Assembly (NCBI RefSeq): GCF_002946355.1
Contig: NZ_PKOZ01000002.1
Location: 310,001-374,000 of the forward strand
Source: Pradoshia eiseniae
Lineage (GTDB): Bacteria > Bacillota > Bacilli > Bacillales > Pradoshiaceae
Reading direction: 5' to 3'
DNA length: 64,000 bases
Below the pieces are notes generated by a model. The model did not search any database and was not told the DNA's origin. It saw nothing but the letters and a program-made list of their open reading frames with translations. Positions 1 through 8,967 of this stretch are shown here, in pieces; position 1 is the first letter of the stretch; the number at the start of each line of letters is the position of its first letter. The position numbers were made by a program, and so were the translations under genes.

Positions 1-81
1 AAATGAACACTCTCTATATAGTAACCCATAAATAATCATATAAAACCTCTATGTAATTTGTCCAGTGATTATAGGAAAAAG

Positions 82-108
82 AAAAGCGCTCGAAAAGGGC
101 GCTTTTTT
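82..108 (-). terminator. Rho-independent terminator of the LysM/NlpC gene
   Basis: Inverted repeat AAAAGCGC...GCGCTTTT with a T-run on either strand, just past the stop codon of the minus-strand peptidase gene. It may work in both directions. Confidence 0.75.
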
Positions 109-116
109 AGAAACTA

Positions 117-1145
117 TTAATACAAACGTTTAAAAGCAGAAAAGTGCTTCTTGTAATAAGAATTATCCAAACTTACAATCCTCACGCCGCTATTATCCGC
201 ATTGATGAACTGATTATTCCCGATATAAATACCTAAGTGGGAGATTCCCTTCTTATACGTATTTTCAAAGAATACTAAGTCACCCGGCTTCGGTGTATTC
301 ACGTAGTAGGAGCGGTCGTAATAGCCTGCGGCCGAATAACGCCCAATCTTATGGCCTGCCTTATTGAATGCATAGTAAATGAAGCCGCTGCAGTCAAAGC
401 CATTGATCGTTGTTCCGCCGAAGACGTATTTAATGCCAATCAGCTTCTTGCTCTCGGCAATGAGTTTGTTTACGAAGGCACTGGATTCAGATGGCGCTTC
501 TTTTGCTGGCGGCGTCACAGATGGGGCTGGAGTTATCCCGCCAGATATCTGGAGCTTCTGTCCGACATAGATCATGTCAGATTTCAGGTCGTTTAATGAT
601 TTGAGTGAAGAGACGCTCATCCCATAAGCTTTCCCGATGGCACCTAATGTATCACCGCGTTTTACAGTGTAGGCTGTCGTGCTGCCGCTTTTTGGCGGGT
701 TATCCTTCTTCGGTGGATTATTTTCCACCGGAGTGCTCGTAGAGAATCCTGATAGTCTCAATACCTGATTTGGGTAAATGATCGTGCTTTTTAAATTATT
801 CCAGGCCATGAGGTTATTGACGGTTACCTTGTTTTTTGAGGCAATCTTTGAAAGATTATCTCCAGCGACCACTGTATAGGTCTTGGCTGAGCTTTTTGAA
901 GGCTGCTTGTCCGGTTTGGCTGCAGCCTTTTTCTCTAGAAGAAGGACTTGGTTAGGGAAAATTAAATCAGATTTTAAATTGTTTAATTTCTTTAATGCTG
1001 CAACGGTTGTTCCGCTTTTATTAGCTATGGCTGATAAAGTATCGCCTTTTTTGATTGTGTAGGTTAAGGAATCAGCGGAAGCGGAACTGGCGTATGAAGT
1101 TGCCATGATGGCAACGGCAGCAAATGCGACTGCTTCTTTCTTCAT
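117..1145 (-). CDS. Secreted LysM / NlpC-P60 D,L-endopeptidase (LytE/LytF/CwlS type)
   Basis: 342 aa peptidoglycan hydrolase predicted to cut D-Glu/meso-DAP bonds in wall peptides. Residues 1-24 are a signal peptide ending in A-S-A. Three LysM domains (about 29-70, 90-131, 159-200) share the YT(I/V)..GD.L..IA pattern and are joined by Ser/Pro/Lys linkers. The NlpC/P60 domain fills 225-342, with the catalytic Cys252 in F-D-C-S-G-F and His303 in S-H-L-G-I-Y. The third polar position is Asn (I-N-A-D-N-S-G), as in LytE/LytF relatives. A Shine-Dalgarno AAAGGAG lies upstream with rather long spacing. The gene stands alone and is divergent from the subtilase. The exact paralogue (lytE, lytF or cwlS) cannot be decided here. 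Confidence 0.9.
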   Translation of the reverse strand: MKKEAVAFAAVAIMATSYASSASADSLTYTIKKGDTLSAIANKSGTTVAALKKLNNLKSDLIFPNQVLLLEKKAAAKPDKQPSKSSAKTYTVVAGDNLSKIASKNKVTVNNLMAWNNLKSTIIYPNQVLRLSGFSTSTPVENNPPKKDNPPKSGSTTAYTVKRGDTLGAIGKAYGMSVSSLKSLNDLKSDMIYVGQKLQISGGITPAPSVTPPAKEAPSESSAFVNKLIAESKKLIGIKYVFGGTTINGFDCSGFIYYAFNKAGHKIGRYSAAGYYDRSYYVNTPKPGDLVFFENTYKKGISHLGIYIGNNQFINADNSGVRIVSLDNSYYKKHFSAFKRLY

Positions 1146-1308
1146 TTTTTCGACTTCGCTCCTTTCAATTTGTCTACTATATTATAGTAACACAGGAAAA
1201 ATTAAGATAAAACATGTTTCTACAGTAATGCGTAAAAAGTATCATGTTATTACATTATAAGAATGATAAACTAGAGAAAAATGGGTAATATACTGGAGGT
1301 TAAACGAC

Positions 1309-3222
1309 ATGAAAAGACTTATTTCCCTAATCGTGGTGCTCGTTTTCCTATTCGCAAGTCCATTGGCACATTTGTCATCGGGACATGCTGTCGGAAATTC
1401 TGTCAACCCGACTTTAGAACGAGTTATTGTAAAGATGGAGAACTTCCAGGGAATCAGTCGTTTGCTGAAGGCTGGTGCGACAGTCCTGGCTAAGCAGGAT
1501 AAGCTCGTCACTCTGAAGAAACCATCAAATCAATCCATGACTGCCTTTTTGAAAGAGTTGGAGAGTCAGCCGGGTGTTGTCTATGCAGAGCCTGATTACA
1601 CAGTAACCCGTAAGGTCATTCCGAATGATGAGAGATATGCCGAACAATGGCATCATCAAATCATTCACAGCGAGAGAGCGTGGGAGTCTGGTTTGGGCAG
1701 CGGACAAATCGTTGTTGCTGTCATAGATGATGGAATAGATGCCCAGCATCCCGATCTTAAAGGTAATATCGTCAAACCATTCAATGTTTTAACAAGCAAT
1801 TCAAAAGTTCCTGTCGGTGAACACGGAACCCATGTTGGCGGCATTATCGCGGCAAGCGCCAATAATGGGGTTGGCGTCTCTGGAGTGGCTCCCGGTGCCA
1901 AAATTATGCCGGTCAATGTGTTTCGTGGGCAATTGGCGTATACCTCTGAAATCATCCGAGGAATAGAATACGCCGTCAAGAACGGAGCGGATATCATTAA
2001 TATGAGCATGGGGATGGAGATGTATTCCAAAGCGTTAAATGAAGCCATCCAGAAGGCTTATAATAAGGGTGTATTGATTGTTGCGGCAGCAGGAAATGAT
2101 GGGATCTACACGGTTAATTACCCGGCTGGCTATAATAATGTCATCTCAGTCGGTGCAACGACGCAATACGACGTCATGGCCAAGTACTCCAATTACGGCA
2201 GAACGGTTGATATTTTGGCACCAGGAACAGACATCCTGTCAACCTTACCGAAGGGGAAATATGGGACCTATTCAGGTACCTCGATGGCTACTCCAATTGT
2301 AGCCGGTGTCGCTGCGCTAATCTGGTCGAAGGAGCCGAAATTAACGGCCGAGCAGGTTACCCACCGTATACTTAATAAGGGCAAGAGGCTGAAGAATCCG
2401 CGGACAGGAAAGTATTATGACTACCCAAGGGTCGATGCAGCGAATGTGCTGAAATATCGTTTGCTCACTTCACCAAAGGTGGCAGATGTTACAGATAAAC
2501 AAACGAAAATATCCTTGGCCTATTCAAGCGGTTTTCAAGGGAATATTTATGTGACGGTTAATGGGAAGACAATTACAAGGGCTGCTGACTACTCATCTGC
2601 TTTTTCCTTGGCGCTTGACGCAGGGAAAATGTCTGCTGGCAGCAAGGTTAGCGTGAAACTCATAGACCGAGAAGGCAATGAGAGCTGGCCGGTCACGAAA
2701 ACGGTCAAGGACGTTACACCGCCAAATGCGCCGAAGGTTCAACAAGTGGCTGACAACAGTATGACCATAAAGGGAACGGCAGAGGCGGCAGCAGTCATCT
2801 CCATCAAAAATGGCAAACAAACCATTACGTGCGGAGCGGCAGACAAAGCCGGCAAGTATACACTTAAGCTGAAATCAAAGCAAAAGGCCGGATCCATTTT
2901 AATGGTTACGGCGACAGATAAAGCGAAGAATGTCAGCAAGGCAACAAAAGTCACTGTAAAGGATAAAACACCGCCAGCATTAAAGAAAATCAGTAAAATC
3001 ACTCAAACAACGACAAAAATCACAGGAAAGACTGAGGCGAGGGCAAAGGTTATCCTAGAGGTTGGGAAAAAACAGTTGGCAAAGCCCGTGAAGGCAGACA
3101 AAAATGGCCAGTTTGCCATAAGCATCAAGAAGCAAAAGACCGGCACCGTCATCAAGGTCATTCTTATAGATGAAGCTGGCAATAAAAGCAAGGGTTATAA
3201 CCAAAAAGTTCTGAAAAAATAG
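1309..3222 (+). CDS. Secreted subtilisin-like serine protease with C-terminal Ig-like repeats
   Basis: 637 aa. Signal peptide in residues 1-27, an I9-like propeptide region (about 37-100), then an S8 catalytic domain. The triad is Asp140 (A-V-I-D-D-G-I), His172 (H-G-T-H-V-G-G) and Ser325 (G-T-S-M-A-T-P), with oxyanion Asn263 (A-A-G-N-D). After about residue 385 come three repeats with D-x-T-P-P-x motifs, resembling bacterial Ig-like modules, rich in Lys and Thr and likely wall-facing. GGAGG lies 9 nt before the ATG. The domain order resembles cell-wall-associated subtilases of Bacillus. Substrate unknown. Confidence 0.92.
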   Translation: MKRLISLIVVLVFLFASPLAHLSSGHAVGNSVNPTLERVIVKMENFQGISRLLKAGATVLAKQDKLVTLKKPSNQSMTAFLKELESQPGVVYAEPDYTVTRKVIPNDERYAEQWHHQIIHSERAWESGLGSGQIVVAVIDDGIDAQHPDLKGNIVKPFNVLTSNSKVPVGEHGTHVGGIIAASANNGVGVSGVAPGAKIMPVNVFRGQLAYTSEIIRGIEYAVKNGADIINMSMGMEMYSKALNEAIQKAYNKGVLIVAAAGNDGIYTVNYPAGYNNVISVGATTQYDVMAKYSNYGRTVDILAPGTDILSTLPKGKYGTYSGTSMATPIVAGVAALIWSKEPKLTAEQVTHRILNKGKRLKNPRTGKYYDYPRVDAANVLKYRLLTSPKVADVTDKQTKISLAYSSGFQGNIYVTVNGKTITRAADYSSAFSLALDAGKMSAGSKVSVKLIDREGNESWPVTKTVKDVTPPNAPKVQQVADNSMTIKGTAEAAAVISIKNGKQTITCGAADKAGKYTLKLKSKQKAGSILMVTATDKAKNVSKATKVTVKDKTPPALKKISKITQTTTKITGKTEARAKVILEVGKKQLAKPVKADKNGQFAISIKKQKTGTVIKVILIDEAGNKSKGYNQKVLKK

Positions 3223-3289
3223 AATAGAAATAATTGTAAAAAGATACTATACTTGAGTAATAGAAAGTAACTTTTCGGGGGGAAATGAG

Positions 3290-4477
3290 ATGAGACGGAA
3301 TTGGTTGTTGCTTGTAGCGGGATTGCTGCTATTCACCTGCTTGAAGCCGGGTATTGGGTTTGCCATTACGGATGAGGCTTCACTTGAGGCATTCGTCAAA
3401 GCAGAAGGCTTCTCCAGTGTGGAAGAATTCGAGGAGTATTATGAGTATTATTTTGTCGATGAACTCTCCAACGTCAAAGATGTCGAAGGGCTGAAGGAGA
3501 TACTTGGCGCGAAGATGAATAATGAAAACATCGAAGAGCTTGTTGCCTATTATGGATACGGGAGCAGGCAGGAATTGACGGATGAACTGCTGATGTATGG
3601 TGACCTTGAAGAAGGCAGCACGCTGGAGGAAGAATTTATTTATGTTAATGCTCTTTATATTCTTCTCGATACTTACGAGCCTCCAGAGCTAACACCAATT
3701 ACGGACGAAAATCTGCAGGAACTCCTTGATAGCTTTGAGATTACACGTACAGAGCTGGATGCAATCTTGGAAGAGATGGGTGATACCTTAGAAAACTTCC
3801 AGTACATTGAGGATTTAGAGGAAGCATTGATTAACTATTATTTCAATGAGGACATGACGGACGAATTTCTAGATGCCATTATGGCTGGCTTTGGTGAAAT
3901 CGGTCTCACAGAACAAGAACTGGAAAGGCTAATCTATCATTTTATTAGTGTAGCTGAGAATGACGAAACAATCTTTGAACGCTTACTGGCCCTTGATGAG
4001 CGACTTATGCAATTGCCTGAATTCGAGAGTGCCGACGAACTGACCGAAGCGCAAATGAATGAGCTAGTGTCCGTCTTCAATGAAATCTTGAATATCGTCC
4101 AGATTGAAGCGAAATACTATCTCGTCAAGGGAGATTCCAAGCAGCCGGTAACATTGAACAAGCTAATGTACATGGAAACGACCAATGGAGCTGATCTTCT
4201 TATTGAATTGTACAATCGCGAAGGAGTGTTTCTCGCTGACATGATTTTCACCGCAGAGGATTTCGGTTCCGACCTAATCAAGGAAGAAGTGGACAAGGTT
4301 ACAAAGCCGTTAGTCCAAGCGGAGAAAAAGAAGCCTATTAAGAAGGTGACGAAAACGGAACACGGCGGTAAATTGCCAAACACGGCCGGCAGCTATGCTG
4401 AAGGCATCCTGCTAGGCACTGCGCTTACTGGCCTAGGAACTGGCATGCTTATCTACCGCAGAAGGAAATCCGCTTAA
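3290..4477 (+). CDS. Acidic surface protein with LPNTA sorting signal
   Basis: 395 aa. N-terminal signal peptide (hydrophobic about 4-25), then a long strongly acidic region rich in Glu, Asp, Leu and Tyr, with recurring E-E-L/D-E-L helical segments. Residues 362-366 are L-P-N-T-A, followed by a hydrophobic stretch and the tail Y-R-R-R-K-S-A: a full cell-wall sorting signal. Class D sortases prefer LPxTA motifs, and a class D-like sortase starts at the very next base. This matches the Firmicutes family annotated as 'processed acidic surface protein'. A Gly-rich Shine-Dalgarno (GGGGGGAAA) precedes the ATG. Biological role unknown. Confidence 0.85.
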   Translation: MRRNWLLLVAGLLLFTCLKPGIGFAITDEASLEAFVKAEGFSSVEEFEEYYEYYFVDELSNVKDVEGLKEILGAKMNNENIEELVAYYGYGSRQELTDELLMYGDLEEGSTLEEEFIYVNALYILLDTYEPPELTPITDENLQELLDSFEITRTELDAILEEMGDTLENFQYIEDLEEALINYYFNEDMTDEFLDAIMAGFGEIGLTEQELERLIYHFISVAENDETIFERLLALDERLMQLPEFESADELTEAQMNELVSVFNEILNIVQIEAKYYLVKGDSKQPVTLNKLMYMETTNGADLLIELYNREGVFLADMIFTAEDFGSDLIKEEVDKVTKPLVQAEKKKPIKKVTKTEHGGKLPNTAGSYAEGILLGTALTGLGTGMLIYRRRKSA

Positions 4478-5077
4478 ATGAGCAAGGCCAGATTAACTCT
4501 TCTGTTGTCCATCTTGCTCATCCTCGCGGGAATTGGTCTGGTCATCAAAAATAGCTTGCCCTTCTTTGCCCAAGCCGATGTGCCTGATATAGAAGTGAAG
4601 GAAAAAGAACTACCTGCTCCGGTGCAATCGGCACCGAAAGAGAAGCGGGAAGAAAAAGAATTGTATAGCGAATATCCTGCTGAAGGCGAGACATTCGGGG
4701 AATTGATCATTCCGAAAATATCGGCAAGCCTGCCGATTGTCGAGGGAACAGATGAGGATGAGCTGGAGAAGGGCGTCGGTCATTATGCGAACAGTGTCCT
4801 TCCCGGTGAGAAGGATAACTCCGTGCTTTCCGGCCATCGTGACACTGTTTTTCGCCGGCTTGGAGAGGTAGGAGTCGGTGATCTTCTAAAGGTAAAAACA
4901 ACTGCAGGGGAATTTACCTACAAAGTGCGTCAGGTACGCATTGTCGATGCAGATGACCGCACAGTCATCGTACCAAAGCCGCGCGCTACCTTGACTGTGA
5001 CAACCTGCTATCCCTTTGACTATATCGGTGATGCTCCTGAACGGTACATTTTGGTAGGGACATTAATAAATGAATGA
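4478..5077 (+). CDS. Class D sortase
   Basis: 199 aa transpeptidase that cleaves an LPxTA-type signal and links the protein to peptidoglycan. N-terminal membrane anchor (6-24), an E/K/P-rich linker (38-66), then the sortase barrel. His120 (L-S-G-H-R-D-T), Cys177 (T-V-T-T-C-Y-P-F) and Arg189 (A-P-E-R-Y-I) form the catalytic set. The start codon directly follows the stop of the LPNTA protein, so the two are surely co-transcribed and probably an enzyme-substrate pair. Relatives include B. subtilis YhcS and the LPNTA-recognising sortase C of B. anthracis. A terminator follows. Confidence 0.92.
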   Translation: MSKARLTLLLSILLILAGIGLVIKNSLPFFAQADVPDIEVKEKELPAPVQSAPKEKREEKELYSEYPAEGETFGELIIPKISASLPIVEGTDEDELEKGVGHYANSVLPGEKDNSVLSGHRDTVFRRLGEVGVGDLLKVKTTAGEFTYKVRQVRIVDADDRTVIVPKPRATLTVTTCYPFDYIGDAPERYILVGTLINE

Positions 5078-5078
5078 C

Positions 5079-5120
5079 GAAAAAACCACTTATTCTTTCA
5101 TGTCTAAGTGGTTTTTCTCG
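5079..5120 (+). terminator. Terminator of the LPNTA protein/sortase operon
   Basis: GAAAAAACCACTTA...AAGTGGTTTTTC stem followed by a T-rich tract. Confidence 0.8.
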
Positions 5121-5236
5121 TATTAAATGGTTCTTCTGATTTAAAAAAAAATTTACGGCAGATGAGAAAAGGAGTAGAATGAATACTGATATAAAAAAAT
5201 CAAATTACCTTTTACTTTACTATAAAGGAGAAAAAT

Positions 5237-6256
5237 ATGCAGAACAGGCATGTCATTCGCGAAAAAAGACGAAAAAAGATACGAAGACGTCGAATTTTCG
5301 CTTTTATTGTATTACCCATTCTTACGCTTATCTTAGCTGTTGGCGGATATGCTGGCTATCTTTACTATACAGCTTCAGATGTGCTTAAGGATTCTTATGA
5401 TGGCTCAACAGCTAAAGAACGGCCAGTAAATCCGGCCGATGACAATGTATCCGTCCTATTCATGGGTGTCGACGATAGCGATGTCCGAAACAGCGGGAAG
5501 GGATCACGGACAGACGCATTATTGCTTGCCACATTTAATGATGATGACAAGTCCGTTAAATTATTAAGCATTCCGCGTGATTCCTACGTCTATATCCCTG
5601 GCAAGGATCGTTATTCTAAAATCACTCATGCTCATGCCTATGGCGGAGTAGAATACACGATTGACACAGTCGAAAACCTGCTTAAAGTGCCGGTAGACTA
5701 TTATGTCAAAATGAACTTCAACGCTTTCGTTGAAGTTGTTGATGCACTCGGTGGTGTTACAGTGGATGTACCGTACACATTTACGGAACAGGACTCCACT
5801 GATAAAGCAGGTGCCATCACAATTGAAGAGGGCAAGCAGACCTTGGACGGGGAAGAAGCACTTGCTTTCGCCCGTACAAGAAAGAAAGACAGTGATATCG
5901 AACGCGGAAAACGCCAGCAACAGCTCATCCAAGCGATTGTGGAGAAAGCCTCATCCGCTTCATCCATCACGAAATACGCCAATGTCATCCAAGGCATCGG
6001 TCATAACATGAAAACGAACATGACATTCTCCGAAATGAAAGGCTTCACGCACTATGTGATGGCGAGCAACTTAAGAATTGAAACACTTAATCTTAAGGGG
6101 TCGGACTCTTACATCAACGGAACGTACTACTACCAGCTTGATGAAGCAGCCCTAGCCTCCACGATAGAAGAACTGCAAGTCCACATGGACGTGAAAAAAA
6201 CAGCGGAATCAAGCACTGATGCCTCAGCAACTGGTGATTATGCAGGAGAGCAGTGA
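5237..6256 (+). CDS. LytR-CpsA-Psr (LCP) family wall-polymer ligase
   Basis: 339 aa. A very basic cytoplasmic N-terminus (R/K 9-19), one transmembrane helix (about 20-43), then an extracellular LCP domain. Diagnostic motifs: L-F-M-G-V-D, G-S-R-T-D-A-L-L-L-A-T, S-I-P-R-D-S-Y-V, K-I-T-H-A-H-A-Y-G-G and A-F-A-R-T-R followed by R-G-K-R-Q-Q-Q. LCP enzymes transfer undecaprenyl-linked polymers such as teichoic acid to peptidoglycan. The nearby tagO, tagA, tagB and tagGH genes fit that job. AAAGGAG lies 6 nt before the ATG. Which TagT/U/V member it is cannot be told. Confidence 0.9.
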   Translation: MQNRHVIREKRRKKIRRRRIFAFIVLPILTLILAVGGYAGYLYYTASDVLKDSYDGSTAKERPVNPADDNVSVLFMGVDDSDVRNSGKGSRTDALLLATFNDDDKSVKLLSIPRDSYVYIPGKDRYSKITHAHAYGGVEYTIDTVENLLKVPVDYYVKMNFNAFVEVVDALGGVTVDVPYTFTEQDSTDKAGAITIEEGKQTLDGEEALAFARTRKKDSDIERGKRQQQLIQAIVEKASSASSITKYANVIQGIGHNMKTNMTFSEMKGFTHYVMASNLRIETLNLKGSDSYINGTYYYQLDEAALASTIEELQVHMDVKKTAESSTDASATGDYAGEQ

Positions 6257-6278
6257 AACTGAATAATTGTATAGTCTG

Positions 6279-6314
6279 AACAGACAGGGAGCATTGGCTC
6301 TTTGTCTGTTTTTG
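6279..6314 (+). terminator. Terminator after the LCP gene
   Basis: AACAGACA...TGTCTGTT stem with inner GGAGC/GGCTC pairing, then a T-run. Confidence 0.75.
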
Positions 6315-6522
6315 TTTATGCTGAAAATAGCATGGCTTCTATAACCAAGGAAGTTCCAATTAGGGAAGCCGCTCCAAGTGTACTCTAACATAAGCCAGTC
6401 AAATACATAACTCCCGCATAGTTAGCTCATCCTATAATTACTGATTATTCATCCTCCGAACCATTCGGAACCCGACTTCGAGTTAGCTATTCAAGACAGC
6501 ATTTTGAAGTCCTCGGAACCAC

Positions 6523-6555
6523 AAAAAAACTGCCGCTCCAACAAGGGACGGCAGT
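6523..6555 (-). terminator. Terminator of tagO (minus strand)
   Basis: ACTGCCG...CGGCAGT stem. On the minus strand it is followed by seven Ts. The stretch 6315-6522 shows no gene on either strand. Confidence 0.8.
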
Positions 6556-6567
6556 TATCTAGAAACA

Positions 6568-7641
6568 TTATGGACGATTTCTAACATGGACAATTAATTT
6601 ATGAAGCGGGCGATAATCTTCGCCGAGCAGCCCGATGCGTTCGACTAGGATCTCTAGGGCAATGAGGAGAACCGCAATCATGAAAATTGCACCCCATAAT
6701 GTTGCCATGGAGAAGATGAACGCTGCCACGCCGAATGATGCAGCCATTGCATAAATCAGCAGGACTGTTGTACGGTGTGAATAACCGAGACGTAATAAAC
6801 AGTGATGCAGATGTGATTTATCTGGTGCAGACAGGGGTTTTTTGTGAAGGACCCTTCGCACGATTGCATAGAATGTATCTGAGATTGGTACACCAAGAAT
6901 CACGATTGGAATGATCAAGGAAATCACCGTGACGTTTTTGAATCCAAGCAGGGATAATACGGCAATCATGAACCCTAGGAACATGGCGCCAGTGTCTCCC
7001 ATGAAAATCTTTGCAGGGAAGAAGTTAAACTTCAAGAAGCCTAATGTGCTGCCTGCCAGTACTAAGGCAATCAAGGCAACGAACATATCGCCAATTTTGA
7101 ATACGGCCATACCAGCAATAGTTAACAAAGCTATCGTTGATACTCCGGCTGCTAACCCATCAAGCCCATCAATTAAATTGATTGCGTTGGTAATCCCGAC
7201 AATCCAGATGACGGTTAGCGGAATAGCTAAAAACCCGAAATGGATTGGTTCGCCAAATGGTGTGTTAATGAAATTCACCTGGATATTACCGCCGACAACA
7301 ATAATCAGTGCTGCAACAATTTGTCCCAAGAGCTTAACCTTCGCGCTAATTTCGAATTTATCATCATAGATTCCTAGAAGGATGATAATCGTTGCGCCAA
7401 TAAGGATGGAAGTGTATGTTCTAGAGCTTGATAGTCCGGGTAAAAAAATCGACATTGTGATGATGAAGCTCAAGAATATAGCCAGTCCGCCCATGCTTGG
7501 CATGATCTTGGAATGTACTTTGCGATTATTAGGTCTATCAGTTGCACCGATTTTGTGTGCCAATTTAATGACATATGGGGTGAAGAGTAAAGTCAGTACG
7601 ACGGCAACTAAAAAAGCTGCGATTAGATACAATATATCCAC
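6568..7641 (-). CDS. tagO: Undecaprenyl-phosphate GlcNAc-1-phosphate transferase (TagO/WecA)
   Basis: 357 aa polytopic membrane enzyme that moves GlcNAc-1-P from UDP-GlcNAc to undecaprenyl phosphate, the committed step of wall teichoic acid. Around eleven hydrophobic helices. MraY-superfamily motifs visible: D-D-K-F-E-I in an early loop, N-A-I-N-L-I-D-G-L-D-G-L (magnesium-binding Asp), G-D-T-G-A-M-F-L-G and the H-L-H-H loop (K-S-H-L-H-H-C). The Shine-Dalgarno AGAGGGTGG sits just before the ATG. tagA lies upstream on the same strand but is separated by a terminator, so tagO has its own promoter in the AT-rich 7642-7887 gap. Confidence 0.93.
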   Translation of the reverse strand: MDILYLIAAFLVAVVLTLLFTPYVIKLAHKIGATDRPNNRKVHSKIMPSMGGLAIFLSFIITMSIFLPGLSSSRTYTSILIGATIIILLGIYDDKFEISAKVKLLGQIVAALIIVVGGNIQVNFINTPFGEPIHFGFLAIPLTVIWIVGITNAINLIDGLDGLAAGVSTIALLTIAGMAVFKIGDMFVALIALVLAGSTLGFLKFNFFPAKIFMGDTGAMFLGFMIAVLSLLGFKNVTVISLIIPIVILGVPISDTFYAIVRRVLHKKPLSAPDKSHLHHCLLRLGYSHRTTVLLIYAMAASFGVAAFIFSMATLWGAIFMIAVLLIALEILVERIGLLGEDYRPLHKLIVHVRNRP

Positions 7642-7887
7642 CCTCTTTTGATATCTGGATTACACGTACCCATGACGTGTATTTATGAAACATAACAGTG
7701 TTGTTATAACCTGCATATCTCAATCTCAAATATAAATTATATACGTTTTGCCTAAAATACACTACTAAAAAATAAAAATGACAATATAGTTTAACAATTA
7801 CTTCCAAAATATGAAAATTGGAATCACCTAACTATGGAGATTCATGGGGAAATGTTAGGTTAATGTTAACATGTTATGTCGAAACAT

Positions 7888-7937
7888 AAAAGATGACTTT
7901 TCCCCTAAACCTGTTGAAGGTAGGTGGAAAGGTCATC
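7888..7937 (-). terminator. Terminator of tagA (minus strand)
   Basis: GATGACTTTTCC...GGAAAGGTCATC stem. On the minus strand it continues into a T-rich run. Confidence 0.7.
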
Positions 7938-7943
7938 ATCCAT

Positions 7944-8681
7944 TCATGGGTTTGTGATTTTTTGTTTGATGATTCTTAGCAGGAATAAAGGGAGCGCGAT
8001 CATACGCCTCCAGCGGCTTGGCTGCTGGAGGAGGCGATAGAGCCATTCGAGATTGAGTTTAATCCAAATGTCAGGCGCACGGTTCAATTTGCCGGCGAGA
8101 ACGTCAAAGCTGCCGCCGATTCCGATGAACAGGCCTTTTCTAAATTTCCTCCGGTACTTTATAATCCACTTTTCCTGTCGTGGAAATCCCATCCCAAGCA
8201 GAATAATATCTGGTTCAAGTGCAGCCATTCCTGCTGCCAATTCTTCATCCTCCAGGTCAAAGAAGCCATTATGATATCCAACGAGTTCAATCTGCGGATA
8301 CATTTCCGTCACTTTCTTCGCTGCTGCGACGATAACCTCTTCCTCTGCACCGAGCATATAAACACGAAGAGGACGCTTTGTATCCATCTTGAAAAATTCA
8401 TGCATCATGTCAAAGCCAGTTACGCGTTCCTTGAGCGGTTTGTTCAGTATTTTGGAAGCAATGATGATTCCTATACCATCAGGGACAATATAGTCAGCTT
8501 GTAAAATCATATTGCGATAATCTTCATGGACGCGGGCATATTCCACAATCTCCGGATTTGCTGTCACGATGAAGGTCTGTTTTTCCTCATCGATGCGCTC
8601 CTTTAATTCCTGATGAACAAATTCCTTTATGGTAGTGGGGTAAAAAGGGATGCCCTGTATGTCTGTTGCATTCTTCTGCAT
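7944..8681 (-). CDS. tagA: WecG/TagA/CpsF glycosyltransferase (ManNAc transferase)
   Basis: 245 aa. Adds ManNAc from UDP-ManNAc to GlcNAc-PP-undecaprenol, completing the teichoic acid linkage disaccharide. GT26 family signs: T-A-N-P-E-I near residue 40, the V-P-D-G-I-G motif with candidate catalytic Asp68, and L-L-G-M-G-F-P-R-Q-E-K-W. The tail has Arg and hydrophobic clusters typical of the membrane-docking C-terminal appendage. GAAGGAGA lies before the ATG. It is the second enzyme of the TagO pathway and lies upstream of tagO on the same strand. Confidence 0.92.
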   Translation of the reverse strand: MQKNATDIQGIPFYPTTIKEFVHQELKERIDEEKQTFIVTANPEIVEYARVHEDYRNMILQADYIVPDGIGIIIASKILNKPLKERVTGFDMMHEFFKMDTKRPLRVYMLGAEEEVIVAAAKKVTEMYPQIELVGYHNGFFDLEDEELAAGMAALEPDIILLGMGFPRQEKWIIKYRRKFRKGLFIGIGGSFDVLAGKLNRAPDIWIKLNLEWLYRLLQQPSRWRRMIALPLFLLRIIKQKITNP

Positions 8682-8967
8682 ATAAATCTCCTTCGAAATA
8701 GAACTCCTTTGTTCATTTTACTAGATTGCCTCATAAAAGCAAAAGAGATTGTTAGTGCTGAACAGAATAGATGAAGATTGTCTTTTAGCCGCAGGAGAGG
8801 TGGAGGGGAGATGGGGTTTATGATATGAAGTCAGCTTTGCGATACACCTGTGAGTCGGGGGTGTCAGTGAATCTTAATTTTGTATTATATTTTTAACATT
8901 ATTAATATTTAAAATAGTATATACTCTATTTTGTGAGTTGAACGAATATAGAGGAGGTACACAATTA

